Below are positions 37,972 to 49,600 of a stretch of DNA of 64,000 nucleotides, in pieces. The notes beneath the pieces were generated by a model. The model was not told where the DNA came from, ran no database searches, and saw nothing but the letters and a program-made list of their open reading frames with translations. How positions within the stretch are numbered: position 1 is the stretch's first letter; each line of letters begins with the position of its first letter. The translations under genes and the position numbers were made by a program. The stretch comes from Serinus canaria (lineage: Eukaryota; Chordata; Aves; Passeriformes; Fringillidae): the NCBI RefSeq assembly GCF_022539315.1, contig NC_066317.1, positions 29,830,048 through 29,894,047 on the forward strand, in the 5' to 3' direction.

Positions 37972-39629
37972 CACTAAACCGTGTCCCTAAGTGCCACATC
38001 TACACATCTTTTAAATACCTCCAAGGATGATGCCGCTTCCCTGCACAGCCTCCTCCAATTTTTGAGCACCCTTGCTTTGAATAAATGCTTCTTAATATCT
38101 AGTCTAAACCTCTCTTGTTAAAGCTGGAAGCTGGTTCTTCTTTGACATTTGTTACTGGAGAGAAGAGACTGATCCTCAACTTGCTGCAGCCTCCTTTTAG
38201 GTGCAGTAGGGTCTTGGCTGAGCCTCCTTTTCTTCAGGATAAACACACCCAGCTTCCCCAGCCGCTCCTTATAAAACTTGTACCCCAGATCTGTTGCCCT
38301 TCTCTGGACATGTTCCAGCACCTCAATGTCCTTCTTGTAGTGAGGGGCCCAGAACTAGATGCAGGGTTCAAGGTGTGATCTCACCTGTGCTGAGTACAGG
38401 GGGACAATCACTGCCCTGGTCCTGCTGATCCAGGCCAGGATGCCATTGGCCTTCTTGGCCACCTGGGCACAAGCTGGCTCATGTTCAGCTGCTGTTGACC
38501 AGCATGCCCAGCACTTGGTCCCTTTCTGCCAGGCAGTTTTCCAGTCACTCTCCCTCAGCCTGTAGCACTGCATGGGGCTGTTGTGACCCAAGGGCAGGAG
38601 CAATCACTTTGCTTGTTGAACCTCATATGATTAGCCTCAGTGCATAGATCCGTCCTGTCCAGATCCCTCAGCATTCCCACCCATCTTTGTGCTGCCTGCA
38701 GACTGACTGAGGGTTCACTCAATCCCCTTCTCATTGATAAAGAAATTAACCAGGTCTGGTCCCAATACTGAGCTGTGGGGAGCCCCACTAGTGACTGGCT
38801 GCCAACTGGATGTAACTCCATTCACCAGTACTCTCTGGACTTGGTCATCCAGCCAGTTCTTTGCTTGGCAAAGAGTATGCTTGTGAAATCCATGAGCAGC
38901 CAGTTTCTCTAGAATGTTATGGGAAATAATGTCAAAGGCTTTAATTGAGTCTGGGTATACTTTATCTTTTTCCTTCATTCACTAAGCAAGTCACCTTTTC
39001 ATAGAAGGAGACCAGACTTGTCAGGCAGGTCCTTCCTTTCCTAAACCCATACTGGCTGTGCCTGATCCCCTGGTTGTCCTGCATGTGTTGTATGATGGTA
39101 CTCAAGATGACCTGCTCCATGACCTTCCCTGGCTGTAAGGTGATATCCTCCCTCTGACTTCTTGTGGATGGACATTATCTTAACTGACTTCCTGTCAAAT
39201 GGGACCTTACCCAATTAGCCAAGACTGCTGGTAAACAGTGGAAGATGATTTGGTGAGCTCTTCTGCCAGTTGTCTTTAGACCCTTGGGTGAATCCCATCT
39301 GGCCCCATGGTCTTGTGTATCTTCAGTTGTGTAGCTGGTCACTAACCATTTTCTCCTGGTTTATAGGAGCATCATTCTCCTCTCTGTCCCTGTCTTCCAG
39401 CACAGGGTCTTGGTGTCCTGAGAGCAACTGTTTTCACTATTAAAGACTGAAGCAAAGAAGGCACTGAGTACCTCAGCCTTTTCCTTGTCCTTTGCCACTA
39501 TGTTTCCTCCTGCATGCAGTAAAGGATGGAGGTTCTCCTTAGCCCTCTTTTTGTTGCTGATGTATTTGTAAAAACATTTTTGTGTTTTACAGCAGTAGTC
39601 AGATTAAGTTCTAGCTGAGCTTTGGCCCT
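37972..39629 (-). mobile_element. CR1 LINE ORF2 fragment, antisense, degenerate
   Basis: Reading the minus strand gives CR1 reverse-transcriptase landmarks in the right order. Near 38940-38720: '[21 protein letters not shown]', then '[23 protein letters not shown]', then '[18 protein letters not shown]'. Next, near 38590-38360: 'GHNSPMQCYRL', 'CAQVAKKANGILAWI', 'VIVPLYSAQVRSHLE'. Finally, near 38320-38120: '[11 protein letters not shown]' and '[17 protein letters not shown]'. The left end matches the CR1 'tgtagatgtggcacttagggacacggttt' block. The frame is broken by several indels and stops, and the N-terminal part is missing beyond about 39629, as expected for 5'-truncated LINE insertion. It sits in GUCY1A1 intron 1, antisense to the gene, 0.66 kb before exon 2. 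Confidence 0.92.
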
Positions 39630-40293
39630 GTAACAAATGGAACCATTATTAAAATTAAAAGTTTAATGTGTTGTTTGGAAAATGCCACCTTCAAAAGCAT
39701 AAAAATCCTTTAGTGTTTCCAAGCAACTGCTGTTGTGTGGTCAAATTCCCAAGATGTGAGTTGTAACCAGTCAGATGTTTTTACAAGAGACTCTAACCTT
39801 TGGTCTTGGATGATTTACTGTTTAAGTACACACACTTACTTATGTCATATGTTTCTCTGTTACATAAAGGATATCTTGGGCATCAAGTAAATTTAGGTTA
39901 AAGTATTCATAACTAGTCTGTTTCATTGTGCCATATGAGATAGTTTTTAATAGTTACTTAGAAGAATCAAAAAGGTTTCCTCATTGGAATTTCACTCTTT
40001 CACAAAACTCATCCATCAATCAGTATGACCAAATATGTGTCGGGTAAGACAAGTCCTGTGCCTTAATCACTTGAGTCCCAACTCGTACAAAACCATGCAC
40101 ACAACTTCAATTACCCAAAGCACTAAAGTCAGTAGATATTACCTGCTTAAAATGGGATAAGACTAAGTGCTTTCCTGAGCTAAGTCCTCAAAAAGCCATT
40201 ATTTTAATGTACTTAAGATAAAACCAGCACATGGTCAGAATTTAAAAGAGAAAATAAATGTTTGTAATTCTTTTTTTCTTTCTTTTTTTGTAG

Positions 40294-40335
40294 GGGCAGA
40301 AAATTTTTCCTGTGGTGATTTATAGCTACCCATAA
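40294..40335 (+). promoter_or_regulatory. Possible 14-residue upstream ORF (continues from ATG at 18199)
   Basis: If exon 1 (ending in ATG at 18199-18201) is spliced directly to 40294, the ATG is followed by 13 sense codons and a TAA at 40333-40335, giving [14 protein letters not shown]. The stop is 107 bases before the alpha-1 ATG and in a different frame, leaving room for reinitiation. Depends on the exon 1 assignment. Confidence 0.4.
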
Positions 40336-40442
40336 CCTTCCACAGTGGTTGCCTTATCAACTTATTATTCTGGCATCTTCTGCTCTTGTTAGTAAACATA
40401 GAGCTAAGTACTGCTAATCTCAAGAGAGAGACTTCGTGCAGT
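40294..40442 (+). other. GUCY1A1: GUCY1A1 5'UTR part of exon 2
   Basis: Begins after the long polypyrimidine acceptor tctttttttgtag (ending 40293) and runs to the start ATG. This stretch has no ATG of its own in frame with the coding sequence; the frame is closed by TAG at 40323. The exon start is inferred from the best acceptor upstream of the ATG and could be wrong if transcription starts locally. Confidence 0.7.
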
Positions 40443-40691
40443 ATGTTCTGTACAAAACTGAAAGACTTGAAGATCACAGGAGAATGTCCTTTCTCCTTAC
40501 TGACTCAAGGTCACATTACTGAGGAACATGACAAGGACTGCACAGAAAACAGCTCTAGAGCAGCTTTGCCCATCTGCAAAGAAGTCCATGAAAAAGATGG
40601 TCAAGGAAACCTTCCACAAAGGAAAACGAGCAGAAGTAGAGTGTACCTGCACACACTAACTGAAAGCATCTGCAAACTAATCTTTCCTGAG
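40443..40691 (+). CDS. GUCY1A1: GUCY1A1 exon 2, coding part (residues 1-83)
   Basis: Encodes the N-terminus beginning [20 protein letters not shown] and ending [19 protein letters not shown], matching vertebrate alpha-1. The middle (about residues 21-50) is the least conserved part, as in other species. The donor is GAG|GTAAAG at 40692, phase 0. The Kozak context of the ATG (gcagtATGt) is weak, relevant to the possible upstream ORF. Confidence 0.95.
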
Positions 40692-43600
40692 GTAAAGAGA
40701 TACTAAATAAAACTTTATTAGCATTTAACTATAAATGTTAAAAAAGCATTCTATGCCTGCCTTTAAACCCTTAGAAAGTTTCTTTGACTTAAAAGTTTGT
40801 GTTCTTATGTAGTTCTCCCTAGTTTAAATCCACTTCCATTCCTTCTGGGCATAATTTTTGCCCCAATCTGTGTTGTACATATCATTCTTTCCACTGTATT
40901 TCCCTTATTTTTGCCTTGTATTTGCAACCTTTCACTGATCTTTTTAATTCTTCTTTTTAAATCCATCTATTTTTGCACCATTTTTTAACATAGAGATATA
41001 GTAATAGAGAGATATAGTAATGAAAATTCTGCCTTGTTACCTAATTATGTAAATTATGTGGTCATCTCATCAGTTCACCTAACTGAATCCAAACTGCTAA
41101 GTGCATTAGTCATTATCACAAAAAAATTAAAATAGCTGTTTCCATCTGCTGTGATACTAACCTCCTGTCATACTATTTTTAAAACCATCACTGTTCGTAT
41201 TTACCACAAAGATATTCTTATGTCTCTGCTCAACTTAACTGAAAACAGGCCCAGGCTTGCTTGAGTGGAGATGAATACCATGGTTTATCTCTGGATAAAG
41301 AACATGAAAAATGCAGCTTTCTGACATCCAGCTCTTGGCCTTGTCTCAAATTCTGTGGGAGATTGGAAGTAACTGACTGACATATCAGGACTACAAATAG
41401 CAAATGGACAATTCTGTACAATTTAATTGCAATTCCATTACTTGGACATTCAGTGAATCATACTTGAAGTGCTGGAGTTTTGTTAAGTCTATTTGCAGAT
41501 CTGGTTATGCAGATTTTTTTACCTCTGCTGTATTTCTACAGATGTAATGCATCCCTTTAAACCTTTAAACTGATCTCTAAATTTATAAAGGAAAATACTT
41601 GTAACCCAAAAATGAACTGGCAAAGCACCCTTTCCAGGATGTCATGATTGCTGGATTGCTTTTCTAGGATATAGCTGTTCGTGGGATTTTTAATAACTGG
41701 TATTTTTTTCCTCTTTAAAGAGTGGTATAAATGTATGCAGTTGCCTATTACATAATTATGATAGGCTAGTTCATCATCTGGGACAAAGCTTGGCAAAGCA
41801 AAGATATTATGACCATGTACCCTAGGAACCACTGAAACTCAAGGTTATCATTGTTACTGTTTACAATTATTCAAGTTATATGCATCAGAGCTTTGTCCAA
41901 GTCTGTTCTAATGCTGATTTGGGGTCAAGCCCTAAGCATCTTCCTAATCCTGTTTTTCCATAAAAGGGCTTTGCTTGTTAAGAAACATATTTTTCATTTC
42001 TTAGAAAATTTACCTTACTTAAATGTCATTGACTACATATCATCTTCCTTCCAACTGGAAGCTCCAAAATGGGGCTGCATCATGACCCCTATTGAGCCAT
42101 GAACTTCTCATGGAGCCAGCAAGCTATGCTTGGAAGTCCAGGACAAAGTGCATCCAGACAACTTTTTGATTAAATTTGGGATATAATGTAGTGCATGTTG
42201 TTGTTTAATTTGCTTCTTTCTTTACAGAAATATGCTCAATTTTAAGTAATGGATTGGATGGCGTTCCACTTACTGTATCAGTTTCTACACAGATGTAATT
42301 TATGTTGTGTTCATATAGATGGTATATGGTATATACATAGATATGGATATATGCATCTAATTTACTTTAGATTTTTCCTTGGAAAACATTTCCAGAATAT
42401 TCCTTTCTTTCACGTGATCTTTTCTTTGGTTGTGCAAACTTTTCTCCTGTAAATACAAAAGGTAAAAGATGAGTGAAAGCTGCTAGTTTCTTCAGGGAAA
42501 GAGAACCAAAGAAAAGCCAGGCCACAGGAAGCCTCACAGCTGAATTCTGTCATGCCAGTATAGTACTATTCTATGACCCTGTCTGTGTGGGAAGTTTGGG
42601 TTTTGAATATCAGAGACTACATACATATGACAGCTTTATGGCCCTAACAATTTGAAATACACATATATTTGGAAAGTGTTCCATCTGTTCCAATTAGGAA
42701 CTGCAGAAGGGATATGGAATCATGGGATTGAAGTATTTTAAGGCAAATACTTGTTTTGCTCTAAAGTTTCTTTTATTAGAGAATCCTTTCATAAAGGCTG
42801 TCTACAATGACTAGATTTTCATCTGGAGGATGTCATGGCATACTCAGCAAAAATTATTCTTTTCTTTAAAATAATTTTGAATTCATGGTACTTTGTGGTT
42901 TGTTGGGGAGTTGGATTTGTAATTATAGAGAGTTGTGTTAGTTATACTTATTTCTTAGCAGCACTGTCTTTATTGCCATCTGAAAACTTGGAGCTAAAGA
43001 ACATCACTGGTTTTAAAATACACTACCACTGGTGCACGTGGACTGAGGGACTTCATTACTGAGGGGCTTAACTTTTTAATTTTAATTACAGTGGTACTGG
43101 AGCTGAAGATATGAACATAAAGTAAACCCCATAATCACAAAAGTGGCATTCTGTTTCTAGCAAAAATACTGTCTTGAAAAAATGTTGCTAGTCCCAAGGA
43201 TGGCAAAGTAAATCTGTGTATAGAAATGTTACCTCAGGATTAAATTTTCAGCAATGACATAGATACATATGACATACTTATTTTTTTCCCCAGTTTGAAA
43301 GGCTAAATCTTGCACTGCAAAGAACACTTGCAAAACACAGAATAAAAGAAACCAGGTATGTAAATGTAATGGGTTTGTAACTAACTTCACTGCAATAATG
43401 TTTTTCAGACAGAAATGGGGTGGTGACTGAGAATCAAGACTTTTGGAATTTATATTCAATTATCTTGTCAAATTGGTGTGTAACATTTCATGTAATGTAA
43501 GCTAGTAAGGATTTAGTTTATTTTAAAATATTCACAAATATTTACATCGCTCACAAAGCTGACTTAATGGGCATATTGTACAGAGAAGCAAAGCAGGCAA

Positions 43601-46600
43601 GGACTTTCGAGGAGCTTGGAGACTGCTTAGCATAGATGGAACAATAGATTGGTTGTATATGGATCTAGCCCAGTGTTTCTAAGATCCTGGGGGAAGAGTC
43701 TGAAAGACAATTAGTTTTATACAAAAGAATTTGGTTTCTGATACAGTAAACACTCATACACTACAGATACTGACTTTGATGTTTTCCTGAGCTCACTTGC
43801 CTTCTTGTTTCTGTTTCTGAGGAACTCTGGTCAATTTTCAGCACTTCTTAGTACAAATCCAATATTAAATCATTTGAGCCTTGTAGGGAGTTAGAATTTC
43901 TTCACATCCTCACTGAGGATTCAGATTATTGAACGCATCTGAAAAAAATAAGCCCATCAGTTTGAATCTGCTTTCTGAAGTGAAGAAAAATAATCAAGTT
44001 GGAAACTACACTGTTGCTCACCATGATAAGAATAGATAATTGCAGTGTATCTTTTAAATTATACTTGATATTTTTAAAGCACTTTACATACATTGACTGA
44101 ACCAAAGATAGCGGGTCAGATGTGCTTTGCAATTGCTGACTGGTTTATTGCTATGAATGTTTTCCCATTCTTTAATTATGTGTTGCTTCCCTGCAGTATC
44201 AGTTGAAAAGGAAAAATTACTGTGATATTCTGAAGGAGGCAATAATGCCAATGTAAAACAAATCTAAATGTCTGTGTTGCTTTTGCCTATAAATATACCT
44301 ATGATATTCCAAGTAAAGAAATTCAGAGGGCATGTATCAGGAGTTTATTGCTTATATGAAGATTAATCTTAGCTATATGTCTTTCTCATAACTTGGAGTC
44401 AAACATTTTGTTTGGCATTTATTGTCCTCAGAGAGCTGCAGTTTTGTGTCAAATATCTCAATTACTACCAATGAACAAGTAATTTTGTAGTTAATAATTA
44501 TTATTTGTTTTCATCTCAAAGCAGAAATACATTCTGACCTCTTTTAATTAAATGCACTGTAATTCCAAAAAATGCTTGAATATAAATTCCAATTATATTT
44601 TACAATATGTAAGGAAATGTAGTTTTGGCTTCAAGAAAAAAAAAGCACAAACCAAACGAAAAACAAGGACTATTACAATGACAGGCAATAGCCTTTGACT
44701 GAAATCCATAATTTTAGCTCAGACCACAAAACTTTTAATTTACCAGAAATGCATAGGATAATCTAAGATCCTACCCAGACCCCCTTTTGAATTAATTAAA
44801 AACTTCTTATTTGATCAGCAGAACTGGGTCTATACACTTTAAAGACAAGGTAACTTCTGTATTTACTGTCTTTATCACATTTATCTTGATAATTTAGGGG
44901 TTTTATTATATTTTTATGATCTTTTCAGGAAAACTGGTGATAGAGAAGATTTTGAAAAAATAATCAGTGATCATGCTAATGCAGCAGGTAATTTAAGCTT
45001 GTTTAATAATATATATAAAAATAAATAGAGTATCTATTCTATATATATATATTATATTTTATATAAAAGTCTTTTACTAATCTGTTACTTCGTATTCTGA
45101 GGACTGTTGTGTGTCAGAAGAGAACTCTCTAATTTGTAATATGTAACTCTGGCTACATGTGTAGTAGTAGATTACCATTTCCTGGAACTGAAATATGTAC
45201 GCTTAAACTGTTAAACTGGTCCAGGCACACAGCTGGTTTGTGAGAGACAATACTTTTTCAAAGGGTTCCCAGCAACAGTTGGAGAAATTGAACATTTCCA
45301 ATAGTCATTTTGCATGCAGCTATGTGGGTAAAACAAATTTACTAGTAATGATGTGAGCCATTCAGTGCCAATTGGCCTCAGCGCTCCAGAATATTCCCAG
45401 CGTCACTTAATGTACTGGATTACACATTGTACTTAGATCTGCAGATCCTATTTTATTTGTATGTTAGTTTTTAAACTTCTTATTTTACTCCTTTAGATCA
45501 AACTAAGGGAGTTAAATCTTGTGTCAAAACTTGCATCCATTTTGTCTACATCTCTACGAACACGGAATCTTGGATCTTTCTAAACCACAACCCATTTCCA
45601 GGCCTTGTTTCCAGGACTCCTAAATGAGAGTGCCTTCAGGTGTCAATGCTGTATCAGGGGAGAATATTGTTTGCTTGTTTTGGAAAAAAATGTGGAGGTT
45701 AGCCTGTGATTCAGTATAATGAGTGCAGTTCTGACTAAAATGTGGTTCTGTGCAGGTGTTCCTGTGGAGTCTCTACGGGAATCTCTTGGTGAAGAGCTAT
45801 TCAAAATATGCTATGAAGAGGATGAACACATATTAGGGGTTATTGGAGGCACCCTTAAGGACTTCTTGAATAGTTTCACTACTCTGCTGAAGCAGAGTAG
45901 CCACAGTCAAGAAGCAGGAAAAAAGGACAGACTTGAAGATGCCTCCATATTATGCCTGGAGAAAGATCAGGACTTCTTAAATGTTTATTATTTCTTTCCT
46001 AAGAAAATCACAAGTCTTATTCTACCTGGTATCATAAAAGCAGCAGCTCATATTTTGTATGAAGCTGAGGTGGAAGTGATGCTCATGCCTCCTTGTTTCC
46101 ATAATGACTGCACTGAGTTTGCTAATCAGCCTTATTTGCTGTATTCTATACAAGTCAAAAGTGCAAAACCTTCTTTATCTCCATGTAAACCACAGTCTTC
46201 ACTTGTTATTCCTGCCTCTGTGTTCTGTAAGACTTTCCCGTTTCATTTTATGTTTGACAAGGATATGTCAGTTCTTCAAATTGGAAATGGGATACGAAGA
46301 CTTTTGACCAGGAGAGAATTTCAAGCTAAGCCCAATTTTGAAGAGTATTTTGAAATTCTTACCCCCAAAGTAAGCTGCACTTTTAGTGCAATAATGACCA
46401 TGCTAAATATGCAGTTTACTGTACGAGTTAGAAGATGGGATAATACTGATATGAAACCATCCATGGTAAGAGACTTTTTATCACCATTACTTCTACAAAG
46501 AATGTGTTTTGATCAGATGGAGTTAAAATCGCCACAAAATGTGCTGCACTTGGAATTTTCTGCATCTGATACAACTGTATAATAAAGATTTAATTAGGGT

Positions 46601-49600
46601 AGTCAAATGTAATTCAGATTCTGAAGCCAATGTTCAGTCAAAACTCTGCTTTAGGACTTATACAGAAGTAAAATCTGACTAGAAATTTGGTTTATTTCAA
46701 TAATTTGAAATACTGACACAAAGCCAGTGATATGCCATGCTACTAAGGGCATCTTCAGCACAAAGACAGTGGCCGGAAAAGCTTTAACAAAGTGCCCCTA
46801 ACTCATCTGGGAGCAGCTCTAGGTTTGGGGAAAATAACCAGATGGTTTCTGTGCTCATTCAGCCTTTGGTGCTTTGGTATCTTTGGTACTCTGATGTTTT
46901 CATCAGATTCAATCACCAAAGGTTCCTCTGAGTTTCAGCTGATGGGATTACAACTATCTTTGCTGAAGCTGGGTCTGTGACACATGACCTGAGACAGTAA
47001 AAAACATCTCATATTCAATGACTGTTTTTATTTGTTCCTGGTCCCAGCTGAATTCCAGCTTATTTACACCTGAGGCACCCTGGGATAAATTGCCAGCTCA
47101 GACTCAACAGTCCAAAAACTTCAATGAAGAATGGTTAAAAAGTTTTACCCAGTTACTAATGTAGCTACTATTAAAAGAACCATTTCTGCACTAAAATGGT
47201 TACAAGGGGTAGTAGAGTTGGCTTTGATTTTGCATGTACTTGCATATGCAAATGTATATTAGTAAGGAACAGATTTTATTTAAAAAGCGGTCTTTCAGAG
47301 CTGTGGTAAGCTAAGTTCTGCAGCATCTTTCACATTGCACAACTGAGTACAGAAGTGACATAAAACCACTTCACACAAAATATTTTTCTTTTTTAGAGTA
47401 TTAAAAATGGATATTCCTGCCATTTCTGCCTTTAAATTTAAATTTCAGCGAGTACTGAACTTCCTGTGATAAAACTGAAGCAGATTTTCTCACTTTACCT
47501 TATGGAGAAAGTGGTGCATGAACTAGTTATTAGTAGAAGTTCAGAGGCCACTGTAGTAACACATTTTATCTATTGCTGATAATACACAAAATTATTCCTT
47601 TTGTTTTTCTTTTCTCCCTAAGATAAACTGATACTCAGACATAATTAGATGTTTATCCTTAAGCTGGACTAAATAAAAATGAACTTACTTGTTGGCTCTG
47701 TGATTCAGCACCCCATGTTTTCTGTAAGCAACTTAATGAAAATGTGAGGACTATGGACCAGTCTTGATTTTCTTACATTTTAGAAAAGTGTATTTTCTGT
47801 AAAATTTCTTGCTTCTAGACCATTGCCTTGTGTGTTTTGCATGAATTCTTGTTTCTTTAACTGTTTCAGGTAATGGATCTTAAAGGCCAAATGATTTATA
47901 TTCTTGAATCCAGTGCCATTCTATTCTTGGGATCTCCCTGTGTGGACAGACTAGAAGATTTTACAGGACGTGGATTGTACCTCTCTGATATTCCCATTCA
48001 CAATGCTTTGAGAGATGTTGTTCTGATAGGAGAGCAGGCCAGAGCCCAGGATGGACTGAAGAAGAGGTTAGGAAAGCTCAAAGCAACCCTTGAGCAGGCC
48101 CATCAAGCACTTGAAGAAGAGAAGAAGAAGACTGTAGATCTTCTGTTTTCAATTTTTCCTGGAGAGGTTGCTCAGCAGCTGTGGCAGGGACAAGTTGTAC
48201 AAGCCAAGAAATTTAATAATGTCACAATGCTTTTTTCTGACATTGTTGGATTCACTGCCATCTGTTCCCAATGCTCACCTATGCAGGTTATCACCATGCT
48301 TAATGAGCTTTATACTCGCTTTGATTACCAATGTGGAGAGCTAGATGTCTACAAGGTACACAATTCATTGCTTTTCTTTGGGCTTCTGGGGCAGAAAAGG
48401 AAATTAAGTCTAAGTGGGAGAGAAGATAATAGAGGTCCAAAAATTATTTTGCTATAAGCTTTTTTCAAATGAAAGACAAAAAAAAATCACAAAACAAACA
48501 AACAAAAAAAAACCCAAACCAGTGAACACAAACAGCTGTTCATTCAGCCAAGAAAGAAACCCATCAAAACTTAACAGTTAATTTTAAAAATAAATTTCAA
48601 TGACAGTACTGTGACTCTGGAGTAAGCAGGTGTTTAATGTAGCGGGGGGTGCCTGACTGTGAATGAAAAAGGAAAAATATTTTAGAATTATTCCCAGCAG
48701 TAAATAAAAGTGCAATTTTTCCTCTTGCATGATACAGCAGGATTTGTTCAGTACTTAAATAATTTTGCAGGAAAACGAAGACTTTGCCAAGAATTGTATT
48801 TAGCTACAATTCTTACTGAAGTTAGGCAGTTCTTTTATATTTATCAAACAGTCTAAGAGTAAGGAACAAATATGCCTGTTTTAGGTTGAGACTATTGGAG
48901 ATGCCTACTGTGTTGCTGGAGGCTTACACAAAGAAAGTGAAACACATGCTGTTCAAATAGCACTGATGGCCCTGAAGATGATGGAACTGTCAGACGAGGT
49001 GGTGTCTCCCCATGGAGAGCCTATCAAGGTCATATATTTTATTGTATTTTATTTGGCTAAACTGAGCTTTTTTTGTTTGTTTAGTTGCTTTCCTTTTGTC
49101 TCAAGGAAATTTTACATCATTGCATTAACATAGAGAATTTGGGGAATCAAGTGACTGTGGCTGGAGAAGCTGACCTTTTCAGATCTGTGGATGAGAGTTT
49201 TGTGAAGCAGTAAAGGTGAAATAGAGATCTGGAAATCAACCCAAAAGACAAATGCAGTGAAGTGAATAGGTGCAATCTGACATGCTGCAGTTCTTGTCTC
49301 AGTAGCAATAAAATTGTCAGTGGCATGGAATAGTCTCTTTTCTAAGGAAATGACTAATCCTCTTTCCAAATTAGACTTCCAGGTCTTTTGACGCAGAAGC
49401 TATGAATATGAATGCCCAAAGACATTCTGATTGTAGTAATCCACACAGCTTTAGAGAATTCCATTGCTGTTCTTGTTTCACAGTCAGATACTGAACCACC
49501 ATAAGATAATGGTGTTAATGCTGTCAAAGCAACTGTTAAATTCAGTGGTAATTATATTTGTAGCTTCCTTTCAGTGAGAACTTACACATGTACTGAAATT

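Larger units (their letters stand above)
18202..40293 (+). other. GUCY1A1: GUCY1A1 intron 1 (about 22 kb)
   Basis: Runs from the GTGAGT donor at 18202 to the 'tttttttgtag' acceptor ending at 40293. No exon that I can support lies inside, although unrecognised 5'UTR exons are possible. It contains a 16-bp AT palindrome (21431-21446), a GC-rich island (about 32160-32420), an 11-bp inverted repeat (37652-37689) and an antisense CR1 fragment (about 37972-39629). First introns of this size commonly hold enhancers, but none is proven here. Confidence 0.55.

Noticed and set aside
40386..40442. Upstream extension of the alpha-1 N-terminus from 40386
   Set aside because: The codon at 40386 is TTG, not ATG; the known family start [10 protein letters not shown] begins at 40443.
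45719..46582. A single 287-codon gene
   Set aside because: It is GUCY1A1 exon 5 read with flanking intron; the true protein joins in phase to exons on both sides.
47873..48457. A 194-codon separate gene
   Set aside because: GUCY1A1 exon 6 plus intron 6 read-through; the GTACAC donor and the next in-phase exon explain it.
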